Of a DNA stretch of 64,000 nt, positions 52,603 to 61,311 are shown piece after piece. The DNA lies in NCBI RefSeq assembly GCF_000797465.1, contig NZ_JSWG01000009.1, positions 620,001 to 684,000 on the forward strand, given 5' to 3'. The notes under the pieces were generated by a model. The model was not told the DNA's origin. It did not search any database and saw only the letters and a list, made by a program, of their open reading frames with translations. Every line of letters starts with the position of its first letter. The first letter of the stretch is position 1. The DNA comes from Psychroserpens jangbogonensis (GTDB lineage: Bacteria; Bacteroidota; Bacteroidia; Flavobacteriales; Flavobacteriaceae). The translations under genes were made by a program, and so were the position numbers.

Positions 52603-52887
52603 TTATGTAAATCTAATAATAATGGTTATTAAAGCTACAATAATGGTTGCAATAAGTACGCCTTTGGCTCGTGATTCTTTATTAGTATTTATAAAAAGGA
52701 AAAAAGCACCTAAATTCAAAAGAGCACCAATACTTACCAATTTTGTAAATACACCTTGAGCACGAGAAATGTTTAAAGAGTCCTTTAGAGATTCTCCTGT
52801 TCCAAAAAACAAAAGCGACAATGTCAGTCCAATAACACTAGCTATTAAGCCAATAATGATTCCTATGATTACTTCTTTATTCTTCAA
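52603..52887 (-). CDS. Small three-helix membrane protein between surE and lpxB
   Basis: 94 residues with about three hydrophobic segments (IIGIIIGLIASVIGLTLSLLFFG, LVSIGALLNLGAFFLFI, VLIATIIVALITIIIRF). It starts at TTG within the end of surE (11-bp overlap) and its stop abuts the lpxB start. No known motif. The tight link to lpxB points to an envelope role, which is only an inference. I recall small proteins at this place in other Flavobacteriaceae. Confidence 0.6.
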   Translation of the reverse strand: MKNKEVIIGIIIGLIASVIGLTLSLLFFGTGESLKDSLNISRAQGVFTKLVSIGALLNLGAFFLFINTNKESRAKGVLIATIIVALITIIIRFT

Positions 52888-53653
52888 ATTTCCAAGTATT
52901 TAGTTGTTGAATGCTATGATGTGCGGTCAGGTCAAATTGAACAGGAACAACAGAAATATAACCGTTGGCTAAAGCCCATTCGTCTGTATCTTCTCCATGA
53001 TCTAGATTTACAAATTTCCCCGTTAACCAATAGTATTCTCGGCCTTGAGGATTAGTACGCTTGTCAAACTCTTCTTCCCAATTAGCTTTTGCTTGACGAC
53101 AGATTTTGATTCCTTTTATTTCTTTTTTGCTTAGATTCGGAATATTCACATTGAGTACAGTACCACTATCTAAACCATGGTTTAAAACGTTTTCGGTAAT
53201 TGATTTTATATAGGTCTTACAAGAATCAAAATTTGCACTCCAATTATAATCACAAAGTGAAAACCCTATTGCAGGAATACCTTCAACACCAGCTTCAATA
53301 GCAGCACTCATAGTTCCAGAATAAATAACATTAATCGATGAATTGGATCCATGATTAATTCCAGACACACATAAATCTGGTCGTCTGTCTAAAATTTGTT
53401 TTACACCGAGTTTCACACAATCTGCAGGAGTTCCAGAACAGCTATATTCCTTTTGTAAACCCTTGTCTATCGTTACTTTTTCAACATGTAAGGTGGAATT
53501 TATCGTAATGGCATGACCCATCCCGCTTTGCGGACTGTCTGGTGCTACAACCACTACATCACCAATAGTTGTCATTATTTCAATTAGTGCTCTAATACCT
53601 GGAGCAGTAATACCATCGTCGTTAGTGACTAAAATAAGAGGCTTCTTTGACAT
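52877..53653 (-). CDS. surE: 5'/3'-nucleotidase SurE
   Basis: 258 residues. The SurE fold is clear from LILVTNDDGITAPGIRAL (metal Asp pair), VVVAPDSPQSGMGHAITI, CSGTPADCVKLGV, DLCVSGINHGSN (Asn) and YSGTMSAAIEAG. It removes phosphate from nucleoside 5'- or 3'-monophosphates and aids survival in stationary phase. The ATG start fits. Its end overlaps the small membrane protein gene. Confidence 0.95.
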   Translation of the reverse strand: MSKKPLILVTNDDGITAPGIRALIEIMTTIGDVVVVAPDSPQSGMGHAITINSTLHVEKVTIDKGLQKEYSCSGTPADCVKLGVKQILDRRPDLCVSGINHGSNSSINVIYSGTMSAAIEAGVEGIPAIGFSLCDYNWSANFDSCKTYIKSITENVLNHGLDSGTVLNVNIPNLSKKEIKGIKICRQAKANWEEEFDKRTNPQGREYYWLTGKFVNLDHGEDTDEWALANGYISVVPVQFDLTAHHSIQQLNTWKFEE

Positions 53654-53855
53654 TTATTTGTTTTTTTGACTCATACAAAAATACACAAACACGCTTGAAA
53701 ATCCTATAAATAGAGGTTTAACAAAAAATTAGTAGCACTTGACTTAATTGGCATGGTTTTTTCTTTTACTTTAGTAGAAATTATGAATTCTATGTAATTA
53801 CCGTTTTTGAACTAGTTAAGGTCATAAGAACGTCGGGTTACATAAAAAATGAAAT

Positions 53856-56033
53856 ATGAAAAATATTATGCAAAGGAATTATAAATTATTGCTTTTGGTG
53901 TTACTGTTGGCATTTGCTTCATGCAGTTTTACATCTAAAAAGTTTGAAGATCCAGATAAAGACAAGTTAGTTTTTCAATTAGTGACATATCTACTTGATG
54001 AAATGCATTTTAATCCGAAAGACATTAATGACGATTTTTCGAAAGAGATCTTTGATGATTATTTAAAACAACTCGACCCTTTAAAACGTTATTTTTATGC
54101 GTCTGATATTAAAGAATTCGAAAAGTATAAAACGGATTTGGATGATCAGATCAAGGCTTATGAAGTTACTTTTTTCGACCTAACCTTTGATCGTTATGAG
54201 CAAAGACTGGCAGAGTCTAAAGAAATATATAAAGAGGTATTAGAAAATCCTTTTGATTTTACAATGGAGGAAGAGTTTTCTACAAAATACGAGGAATTGA
54301 CTTACGTTAACTCTAAAAAAGAATTAAAAGAACGCTGGAGACATCAACTTAAATTTTCAACTATTGCTAATTATGATGATTTAATAGCACAACAGGAAAG
54401 AGATATTAAAAGAGTAAGTGAGTCTGATTCGGAAGATGATAAGGATGTTGATTTTACTAAAAAATCGCTTGTCGAACTTGAGAAGGAATCTCGCGGAATC
54501 ACGTTAAAATCTTTAAATGAATTATATGAATACATGGAAGATAGACGAAGAAAAGATTTGCTATCAGTTTATGTAAATGCAATAGTGCGTGAATACGATC
54601 CACATACAGCGTATTATGAACCAGAAGATAAAGAACGTTTTGATGCTAGTATATCTGGTAAGTTTGAAGGTATTGGAGCTAGACTTCAAAAAAAGATGGA
54701 TGTCATTACTATTATGGAAGTCATTGCAGGAGGACCAGCATGGAGACAAAAAGAACTTGAGGCTGGAGATCAAATCTTAAAAGTAAAACAGGAGGATGAA
54801 GAAGAACCTCTTAATGTGGTAGGTATGAGAACTAGTGATGCCGTTAAGTTTATTAAAGGACCTAAAGGAACAGATGTGACCCTTACTGTTAGAAAAGTAG
54901 ATGGCTCAATTCAAGATATTACAATTACCAGAGATATTGTAGAAATGGGTGAAGTCTATGCTAAATCATCTACAGTTATTAAGGATGGAAAAAAATATGG
55001 TATTATTGATTTACCTGGATTTTATGTTGATTTTAATGACGTGAATAATCGTAATGCTGCTTCAGATGTGAAAATCGAAATTGAAAGATTAAAAGCTGAA
55101 GGTATGGAAGGTCTTGTTATAGATCTTAGAAATAATGGTGGTGGATCTTTACAGACCGTTGTCGATATGGCAGGATTTTTTATAAAAGAAGGTCCAGTAG
55201 TTCAGGTTAAAACATCTGGAGAACCAAAAGAAGTTTTGATGGATAGAGATAGATCTATAGTTTGGGATGGACCACTTGTTATCTTAGTTAATGAATCTTC
55301 TGCATCAGCTTCAGAAATTTTAGCTGCCGCGATGCAAGATTATAAAAGAGCAATTATAATTGGTAGTGATCAAACTTATGGAAAAGGAACTGTTCAAACT
55401 GTCGTAGATCTTAATCGTATGGTTAGAAACAATACGAGTGGTGATATTGGTGCTTTAAAATTGACTATTCAAAAATTCTATAGAATTAATGGAGGATCAA
55501 ATCAATTAGAAGGTGTTAAAAGTGATGTTGTTATTCCAAATCGATACAGCTATATTGATATAGGTGAAAAGAACCAGGAGAATCCTCTGCCTTGGAGTCA
55601 AATTGAACCAGCGCAGTATGATGTTTGGGATAGCTATTTTGATTACGATACAACTATTGCAAAGAGCAAAGAACGTATGGCAAGCAATGAACAATTAAAC
55701 CTAATTGATGAAAACGCTCAATGGGTCAAGAAAATTAGAGATAAGGAACTATTTTCTCTAAACTATAATGATTATAGAACGTCACTTGATATAAGTGAAA
55801 AAGAAGCGAAACGTTTTGAAGAACTTTCAAATTATCAAACGAACTTAACTTTTGAGTCATTATCTCAAGAGATAAAGTTAATGGAACAAGATTCTGTTTT
55901 AAGAGATAAGCGTGAGCGCTGGCATACAAGCTTAAGTAAAGATGTTTATATCGAAGAGGCATTGAATGTTTTAAACGACTTGAAAATGACGTACGGAATA
56001 AAATCAAAAGTTGCGACTTCAGTAAAGAATTAA
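53856..56033 (+). CDS. Carboxy-terminal (tail-specific) protease, S41 family
   Basis: 725 residues. A lipoprotein signal (LLAFASC) precedes an N-terminal TSP region, a PDZ domain (FEGIGARLQKKMDVITIMEVIAGGPAWRQ, near 265-345) and the S41 peptidase with LVIDLRNNGGGSLQTVV and NESSASASEI (likely nucleophile Ser484) plus YGKGT (Lys510). A DUF3340-like C-terminal region follows. It trims exported proteins at their C-terminus. It ends 1 bp before an ABC permease gene, an unusual neighbour. Length and motif order match Prc. Confidence 0.93.
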   Translation: MKNIMQRNYKLLLLVLLLAFASCSFTSKKFEDPDKDKLVFQLVTYLLDEMHFNPKDINDDFSKEIFDDYLKQLDPLKRYFYASDIKEFEKYKTDLDDQIKAYEVTFFDLTFDRYEQRLAESKEIYKEVLENPFDFTMEEEFSTKYEELTYVNSKKELKERWRHQLKFSTIANYDDLIAQQERDIKRVSESDSEDDKDVDFTKKSLVELEKESRGITLKSLNELYEYMEDRRRKDLLSVYVNAIVREYDPHTAYYEPEDKERFDASISGKFEGIGARLQKKMDVITIMEVIAGGPAWRQKELEAGDQILKVKQEDEEEPLNVVGMRTSDAVKFIKGPKGTDVTLTVRKVDGSIQDITITRDIVEMGEVYAKSSTVIKDGKKYGIIDLPGFYVDFNDVNNRNAASDVKIEIERLKAEGMEGLVIDLRNNGGGSLQTVVDMAGFFIKEGPVVQVKTSGEPKEVLMDRDRSIVWDGPLVILVNESSASASEILAAAMQDYKRAIIIGSDQTYGKGTVQTVVDLNRMVRNNTSGDIGALKLTIQKFYRINGGSNQLEGVKSDVVIPNRYSYIDIGEKNQENPLPWSQIEPAQYDVWDSYFDYDTTIAKSKERMASNEQLNLIDENAQWVKKIRDKELFSLNYNDYRTSLDISEKEAKRFEELSNYQTNLTFESLSQEIKLMEQDSVLRDKRERWHTSLSKDVYIEEALNVLNDLKMTYGIKSKVATSVKN

Positions 56034-56034
56034 T

Positions 56035-57129
56035 ATGAGTAATAATAGTGGCTCATTAACCAAATTAGCGCTTCAAAAGTTTAAAAAAAACTTTTGGGGC
56101 GTTTTAAGTTTTTGGCTCATTGTAATTATTGGTCTCATTTCTGTTTTTGCATATGTTATTGCACCAGACGATTCCCAAAATGCAAATCAAATGCATTTAT
56201 CAATTCATTCAAAATCTCCTGGGTTTAAAGTAACTCTTTTGAGTGTGCCTTCAGAATTAGAAATTGAACAAAGTTTTGTGTCTAAACTTTTTTATGGAAA
56301 ACTTAAGACGGACACCGAAATACCAATATCGAAACACAAAATTTATAATCAAAAATTAATATATACCGAATATGCATCAGACGGTTTAATTGGAGTAGAG
56401 AAATCAATTGATATAAGCCGTTTTACAAATAAAGATTATAAGGCTTTCATCAAAGAAAAGACCTTTATTTTTGGAACAGATAAATACGGAAGAGATTTAC
56501 TAAGTCGAGTATTGATAGGTTCTCGTATTTCTTTTTTCATTGGTTTTATTGCCGTTTTTATTTCTTTAGTAATTGGTATTGTTATGGGAAGTATAGCTGG
56601 TTACTATGGTGGTAAAGTTGATGCCGTTATAATGTGGATTATAAACGTGACTTGGTCAATTCCTACATTGCTACTAGTAATAGCAATTACATTAGCCCTC
56701 GGAAAGGGGTTTTGGCAGGTGTTTATTGCAGTTGGTTTAACCATGTGGGTTGAAGTAGCTAGAGTAGTTAGAGGGCAAATAATAAGTGCAAAAGAAATGC
56801 AATATGTTACTGCGGCCAGAGCACTAGGTTTTAATGATTATAGAATTATAACTAAACATATATTGCCAAATATAATGGCTCCAATTATTGTGATTTCTGC
56901 AGCAAATTTTGCAGCTGCAATTCTTATTGAAAGCGGACTTAGTTTTTTAGGAATAGGAGCACAGCCACCCATGTCAAGTTGGGGAGCAATGATTAAGGAT
57001 CATTATAATTATATTATTTTAGGAAAACCTTACTTAGCCTTAATACCAGGATTATGTATAATGATTTTGGTTATGGCTTTTATGTTAATAGGGAATGCGC
57101 TTAGAGATGCCTTAGATGTAAAAACCTAG
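56035..57129 (+). CDS. DppC/OppC-like ABC transporter permease
   Basis: 364 residues. The N-terminal helix is followed by a ~110-residue periplasmic insert, then the BPD_transp_1 domain with the EAA loop (EMQYVTAARALGFNDYRIITKHILPNIMAPIIV), FGTDKYGRDLLSRVLIGSRIS, and ESGLSFLGIGAQPPMSSWGAM. These are permeases for di/oligopeptides. Its usual partner permease, ATPases and binding protein are not in the window. It begins 1 bp after the protease stop, so both could be in one transcript. Confidence 0.85.
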   Translation: MSNNSGSLTKLALQKFKKNFWGVLSFWLIVIIGLISVFAYVIAPDDSQNANQMHLSIHSKSPGFKVTLLSVPSELEIEQSFVSKLFYGKLKTDTEIPISKHKIYNQKLIYTEYASDGLIGVEKSIDISRFTNKDYKAFIKEKTFIFGTDKYGRDLLSRVLIGSRISFFIGFIAVFISLVIGIVMGSIAGYYGGKVDAVIMWIINVTWSIPTLLLVIAITLALGKGFWQVFIAVGLTMWVEVARVVRGQIISAKEMQYVTAARALGFNDYRIITKHILPNIMAPIIVISAANFAAAILIESGLSFLGIGAQPPMSSWGAMIKDHYNYIILGKPYLALIPGLCIMILVMAFMLIGNALRDALDVKT

Positions 57130-57932
57130 TCTAACCAATGTGATAAATCTCTATTGGATAATTTCTCTATTTTTTGAATATCATCTTTGACACTATTTAA
57201 AATATAGGACTTAGTTTCTGAAGGTAAATTTGGTTTTCGATTTATGAAATCACGATTAAAATAGTTTTTAATAATAAATCCGACCTTTCTAATCTTTTCA
57301 AATACAGTTTTAGGATTGTCATATTTGTAATGTATGACTCTTCTATTGAAGCTTTTGTTAGTATCCAACACTTTTTTATTTACAGATATTCTATCAACAC
57401 CTAAAAACTCAAAAGTAGAATCTAATACATGTTGTGGTTTAGAAATAAAATCTTCAAAAAATAGCATTAGTATATTGTGCTTTCCAAAATGACTAATATA
57501 AGGTTCAATTTGCATCGCATATCGAGTTGTATCAATATAGTGATTGTTAGAGGTTAAAGCTTTATTAATATTACTTATAGGCTCATGTCCTCGATTATAA
57601 GCGTGTATGTAGTGAGAAACAATACGATCTATTGGATGCCTCATCATATAAATGATTTTCATTTGAGGATTGTATTCAAAAACGTCTTGATGAATATTCT
57701 TGTTATAATGTGGAAATTTAGAATAGTTTGTGGAGCCTTCACCAAAAAGTTTAGCGGAATTTTTTTTAAACAATGAATGGTAATTATCTAAGTTGCCTCT
57801 CCAATTTTCATCACTAAAAAACTGTGGCTCTTTTGGATCGCTAAAACAAATATCAGGATGTTGTGATAGCGCATTACTTAAGCTTGTAGTTGCTGATTTT
57901 GCTGCTCCAATAAGTAAAAAATCTACAACCAC
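57126..57932 (-). CDS. Sulfotransferase family protein
   Basis: 268 residues. PAPS-binding 5' loop FLLIGAAKSATTSLSNAL, DPKEPQFFSDE, and the 3' loop MRHPIDRIVSHYIHAYNRGHEP fit the Sulfotransfer_1 family. It would sulfate a hydroxyl group on a glycan or lipid; the acceptor is unknown. The start is GTG. It stands alone, overlapping the ABC permease end by 4 bp, and engB starts 12 bp away. Some bacterial members act on flavolipids or sulfonolipids, but nothing here decides that. Confidence 0.8.
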   Translation of the reverse strand: MVVDFLLIGAAKSATTSLSNALSQHPDICFSDPKEPQFFSDENWRGNLDNYHSLFKKNSAKLFGEGSTNYSKFPHYNKNIHQDVFEYNPQMKIIYMMRHPIDRIVSHYIHAYNRGHEPISNINKALTSNNHYIDTTRYAMQIEPYISHFGKHNILMLFFEDFISKPQHVLDSTFEFLGVDRISVNKKVLDTNKSFNRRVIHYKYDNPKTVFEKIRKVGFIIKNYFNRDFINRKPNLPSETKSYILNSVKDDIQKIEKLSNRDLSHWLD

Positions 57933-57943
57933 TGTTTATGTAA

Positions 57944-58552
57944 TTATCGCATTGTGTTAATCTGTTGATTTGTCTCTTCGATAAACTGAATTACTTCATC
58001 TCTCCCAATAGCTTTAGAAGATGAGGTTACAAAGTAAGGAGGTAATTCCACCCAATTCTTTAGGAGTTCCTGACAATATTCCTCAACGTTTCTTTCAATT
58101 GCCTTTGGCTTTAATTTATCCGCTTTAGTGAAAATGATAGAAAACGGTATTTCACTTACACCTAAATATTCCATGAATTCTAAATCAATTTTTTGAGGCT
58201 CGTGTCTTATGTCAACCAATACAAATGCTGAAGCTAACTGTTTTCTTTTCTCGAAGTAATTGGTAATAAACTTCTGAAATTTTCGCTTTGCAGTCTTTGA
58301 AACTTTAGCATAACCGTATCCTGGTAAATCAACTAAAAACCAATTTTTATTGATAATAAAATGATTTATTAGTTGTGTTTTTCCTGGTCTTCCCGAAGTC
58401 TTCGCGAGATTTTTATGGTTGGTAAGCATGTTGATTAAAGATGACTTCCCAACGTTACTTCTTCCAATAAATGCATATTCTGGTAGATAATCCTTTGGAC
58501 ATTTATCTACATCAGAATTACTTATAACGAATTCAGCAGTTTTAATAAGCAT
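57944..58552 (-). CDS. engB: GTP-binding protein EngB (YihA/YsxC)
   Basis: 202 residues with all G motifs: [16 protein letters not shown] (G1, 29-44), [11 protein letters not shown] (G2), [14 protein letters not shown] (G3), FTKADKLK (G4) and TSSSKAIG (G5). EngB helps assemble the 50S ribosomal subunit and is essential in many bacteria. It lies 29 bp after the alpha/beta hydrolase stop, so the two may be co-transcribed. Confidence 0.95.
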   Translation of the reverse strand: MLIKTAEFVISNSDVDKCPKDYLPEYAFIGRSNVGKSSLINMLTNHKNLAKTSGRPGKTQLINHFIINKNWFLVDLPGYGYAKVSKTAKRKFQKFITNYFEKRKQLASAFVLVDIRHEPQKIDLEFMEYLGVSEIPFSIIFTKADKLKPKAIERNVEEYCQELLKNWVELPPYFVTSSSKAIGRDEVIQFIEETNQQINTMR

Positions 58553-58581
58553 AAAATAAATTTTTCGCGAAAGCGATTGTA

Positions 58582-59346
58582 TTAGAAATTACGGTCTTTA
58601 AGCCAAGAGTATAATATGTCGTTGAATTGTTCAGGATGCTCCATCATTGCAGCATGTCCACATTTTTCAATCCAAAATAAGTCAGAATCTGGTAAAAGTT
58701 CATTGAATTCTTTAGCAACTTCAGGAGGTGTAACAGTATCATTTTTACCCCAAATGATGCAAACAGGTAAAACCATTTTCGGCAAATCTTTTGCCATATT
58801 ATGTCTTATGGCACTTTTTGCAATGGCAAGTGTTTTTATTAGTTTATTTCTATCATTGACTGTTTCGTAAACTTCATCAACAATTTCTTTGGTTGCAACC
58901 TCAGGATCATAAAAAACCTCTTGTGCTTTTTTCTTAATCACTTCATAGTCGCCACGCTTTGTGTAACCTCCACCCATTGCACTTTCATATAAGCCAGAGC
59001 TTCCTGTAATGATTAACCCTTTCACTTTAGCTGGATATAATTTTGTATGATAGAGACCAATATGTCCTCCTAGTGAATTTCCTAACAAAATAACTTCGTC
59101 AAAACCTTTAAATTCAATGAAATCATGAAGGTATTTTGCGAAACTTTTTACGTTTGTTTTTAATAATGACATCGAGTAAATAGGTAGTTCTGGAATAAGA
59201 ACTTTATAGCCTTTTTCACTAAAAAAAGTAGTGACCGCATCAAAGTTGCTTAATCCACCCATCAGGCCATGTAAGACAATAATTGGAGTGCCTTCACCAA
59301 CTTCAATATAACTGAATTCTTTTTCCTTCTTTAAATGATGCGCCAT
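58582..59346 (-). CDS. Alpha/beta hydrolase
   Basis: 254 residues of the alpha/beta hydrolase fold. [15 protein letters not shown] is the oxyanion region, [14 protein letters not shown] holds the nucleophile Ser, [15 protein letters not shown] the acidic Asp, and [14 protein letters not shown] the His. Family relatives include esterases and MhpC-type C-C hydrolases. The substrate is unknown. The ATG start is followed by a ~300-bp gap to mraZ on the other strand. Confidence 0.8.
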   Translation of the reverse strand: MAHHLKKEKEFSYIEVGEGTPIIVLHGLMGGLSNFDAVTTFFSEKGYKVLIPELPIYSMSLLKTNVKSFAKYLHDFIEFKGFDEVILLGNSLGGHIGLYHTKLYPAKVKGLIITGSSGLYESAMGGGYTKRGDYEVIKKKAQEVFYDPEVATKEIVDEVYETVNDRNKLIKTLAIAKSAIRHNMAKDLPKMVLPVCIIWGKNDTVTPPEVAKEFNELLPDSDLFWIEKCGHAAMMEHPEQFNDILYSWLKDRNF

Positions 59347-59564
59347 TAATTATTGGTCATTTTGTCAAAAACAAATATAGGTATTTCAATTAAAACTTTC
59401 CGATAATATTTCAACCGAACATAAATGAATGTTAATGAGATATTAACAATGCTTCTGGGATAATGAATTTATTTTTTAGCTGTCTGATTTTTAAATTTTT
59501 AGCCTCTGCAAAGGGTGGTAAAATAGTTGAAATAATACAGTTCATCGAAAATTTATTAACAAAA

Positions 59565-59589
59565 GTGGAGTAGAGTGGTAAAATGTGGG
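59565..59589 (+). promoter_or_regulatory. MraZ operator: three GTGG direct repeats
   Basis: GTGGA (59565), GTGGT (59575) and GTGGG (59585) recur exactly every 10 bp, the form of MraZ boxes described in other bacteria. They lie 54 bp before mraZ. A further GGTGGTAAAATA copy lies ~60 bp upstream (near 59514), matching the GTGGTAAAAT of the second repeat. MraZ is thought to repress its own cluster here. Confidence 0.75.
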
Positions 59590-59642
59590 ATAATTTTCGA
59601 TATATTTGAATCTTAATCGCTAGTTGCGCTAAATCAATCAGT

Positions 59643-60110
59643 TTGAACCCATTAATTGGAACTTATGAATGCAAAGTGGATGCCAAAGGAAGGCTAATGC
59701 TTCCTGCTGCAATTAAAAAGCAGTTGCTTCCAGTTTTGCAAAATGGTTTTGTTTTAAAGCGTGCTGTTTTTCAGCCGTGTTTAGAACTCTATCCAATGAG
59801 TGAATGGGAAGTTTTAATGCAAAAGGTTAACAAACTCAACCGTTTCAAAAAGAAGAATAACGATTTTATACGTCGTTTCACTGCAGGTTTGAAGATGGTT
59901 GAGGTTGATGCTGCTGGTCGATTATTGATTCCAAAAGATTTAGTGGCTTTTTCAGGTATTGCCAAAGAAATTGTAGTGTCTTCTGCAATTAACATTATTG
60001 AAATTTGGGACAAGGATAAGTACGAGAAAGCTATTGATGATGCCACAGGTGATTTTGCTGATTTAGCAGAAGAAGTTATGGGACAAGATGATGACGATGG
60101 AATATCATAA
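59643..60110 (+). CDS. mraZ: Transcriptional regulator MraZ
   Basis: 155 residues made of two SpoVT-AbrB/MraZ folds: LIGTYECKVDAKGRLMLPAAIKKQLLP, then AGLKMVEVDAAGRLLIPKDLVAFSGI, each with the DxxGR.xxP motif. MraZ binds upstream of the dcw cluster. The start is TTG at 59643 (MNPLIGTYECK); no ATG fits. Its last 23 bases overlap the start of rsmH. Confidence 0.93.
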   Translation: MNPLIGTYECKVDAKGRLMLPAAIKKQLLPVLQNGFVLKRAVFQPCLELYPMSEWEVLMQKVNKLNRFKKKNNDFIRRFTAGLKMVEVDAAGRLLIPKDLVAFSGIAKEIVVSSAINIIEIWDKDKYEKAIDDATGDFADLAEEVMGQDDDDGIS

Positions 60111-60993
60111 TCCAGTATTGCTAAAAGAATCCGTTGATGGTTTGAATATTAAACCTGATGGAGTTTATGTAGATGTGACTTTTGGTGGTGGTGGTCATAG
60201 CAAAGAGATTTTAAGCCAGTTAGGTCCTAACGGGAAACTGTTTGCTTTCGATCAAGATAAAGATGCTCTTTTAAATACTATTGATGATGATCGATTTACG
60301 TTAATCAATGAGAATTTTAGATTTGTCAGACGATTTTTAAGATTCTATGGTGCCAAAGAAGTCGATGGAGTTTTAGCCGATTTTGGAGTGTCTTCTCATC
60401 AGTTTGATGTAGCCGAACGCGGATTTTCAACACGATTCGAGGCTGATTTAGATATGAGAATGAATCAAGATGATGCCGTTTCTGCTTATCACGTTGTAAA
60501 CGAATATGATGAAGAACAAATAAGACAAGTCTTATTTCAGTATGGAGAATTAAGACAAGCGCCAGCAATGGCAAAAGAAATAGTTGAAGAACGAAAAAAT
60601 GGCGAGATAAAAACGAGCCAACAATTAAAAACTGTTTTGAAACAGTTTTTAAATCATAAAAAAGAAAATAAAGTATTAGCTCAAATTTATCAAGCGATAA
60701 GAATTGAGGTAAATCAGGAGATTGAAGCTTTAAAAGAGTTTTTATTGCAAACTCCAGAAATTTTAGTCAAAGGCGGACGATTGAGTTTAATCTCATACCA
60801 TTCACTTGAAGACAGGTTGGTAAAACGTTTTATAAGAAATGGCATGTTCGAAGGAGAACCTGAACGAGATGTCTTTGGAAACTATGAAGTGCCTTTAAAA
60901 AAAGCAGGCAATTTAATTGTTCCAGCTAGAGAAGAAATAGCCATAAATAATAGAGCTAGAAGCGCAAAGCTTCGTATTGCTGAAAAATTATGA
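60088..60993 (+). CDS. rsmH: 16S rRNA (cytosine-N4) methyltransferase RsmH (MraW)
   Basis: 301 residues. HNPVLLKESVDGL, YVDVTFGGGGHSKEIL (SAM motif), FDQDKDAL, VDGVLADFGVSSHQFDVAERGFS and SYHSLEDRLVKRF are the family's marks. It methylates N4 of C1402 in 16S rRNA. The ATG at 60088 is used; ATGs at 60091 and 60097 are near, and the last (MEYHNPV) is also plausible. It overlaps mraZ by 23 bp and ftsL by 4 bp. Confidence 0.95.
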   Translation: MMTMEYHNPVLLKESVDGLNIKPDGVYVDVTFGGGGHSKEILSQLGPNGKLFAFDQDKDALLNTIDDDRFTLINENFRFVRRFLRFYGAKEVDGVLADFGVSSHQFDVAERGFSTRFEADLDMRMNQDDAVSAYHVVNEYDEEQIRQVLFQYGELRQAPAMAKEIVEERKNGEIKTSQQLKTVLKQFLNHKKENKVLAQIYQAIRIEVNQEIEALKEFLLQTPEILVKGGRLSLISYHSLEDRLVKRFIRNGMFEGEPERDVFGNYEVPLKKAGNLIVPAREEIAINNRARSAKLRIAEKL

Positions 60994-61307
60994 AAAAAAA
61001 TATTTACAGCATTTTAAGAGGTAAATTTTTAGTGAGTGATGACTCCTTTAAAAACTGGAGAATCATCATTTTCATTTCTGTTCTAGCCATAATAATGATT
61101 GCAAGTTCGCATAGTGCAGATCAGAAAGTATATGAGATTGCACGACTTAAAAATGAAGTAAAAGAGTTAAGGTCAGCTTTTGTAGATGGCAGATCAAAAT
61201 TGATGAGGATTAAAATGGAATCATCAATAATAAAAAAAGTAGCAGATAAAGGAATTGTAATATCAGAGATTCCACCAAAAAAAATAAAAGTAAAATCACA
61301 AGATTGA
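60990..61307 (+). CDS. ftsL: FtsL-like cell division protein
   Basis: 105 residues with a single membrane helix (IIIFISVLAIIMIASSH, ~25-41) and a periplasmic coiled coil (VYEIARLKNEVKELRSAFVDGRSKLM, ~47-72). This is FtsL's layout, and its place between rsmH and ftsI is the standard one. It belongs to the FtsQLB complex of the divisome. The ATGA overlap with rsmH and 4-bp gap to ftsI show one transcript. Confidence 0.85.
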   Translation: MKKNIYSILRGKFLVSDDSFKNWRIIIFISVLAIIMIASSHSADQKVYEIARLKNEVKELRSAFVDGRSKLMRIKMESSIIKKVADKGIVISEIPPKKIKVKSQD

Positions 61308-61311
61308 AATC

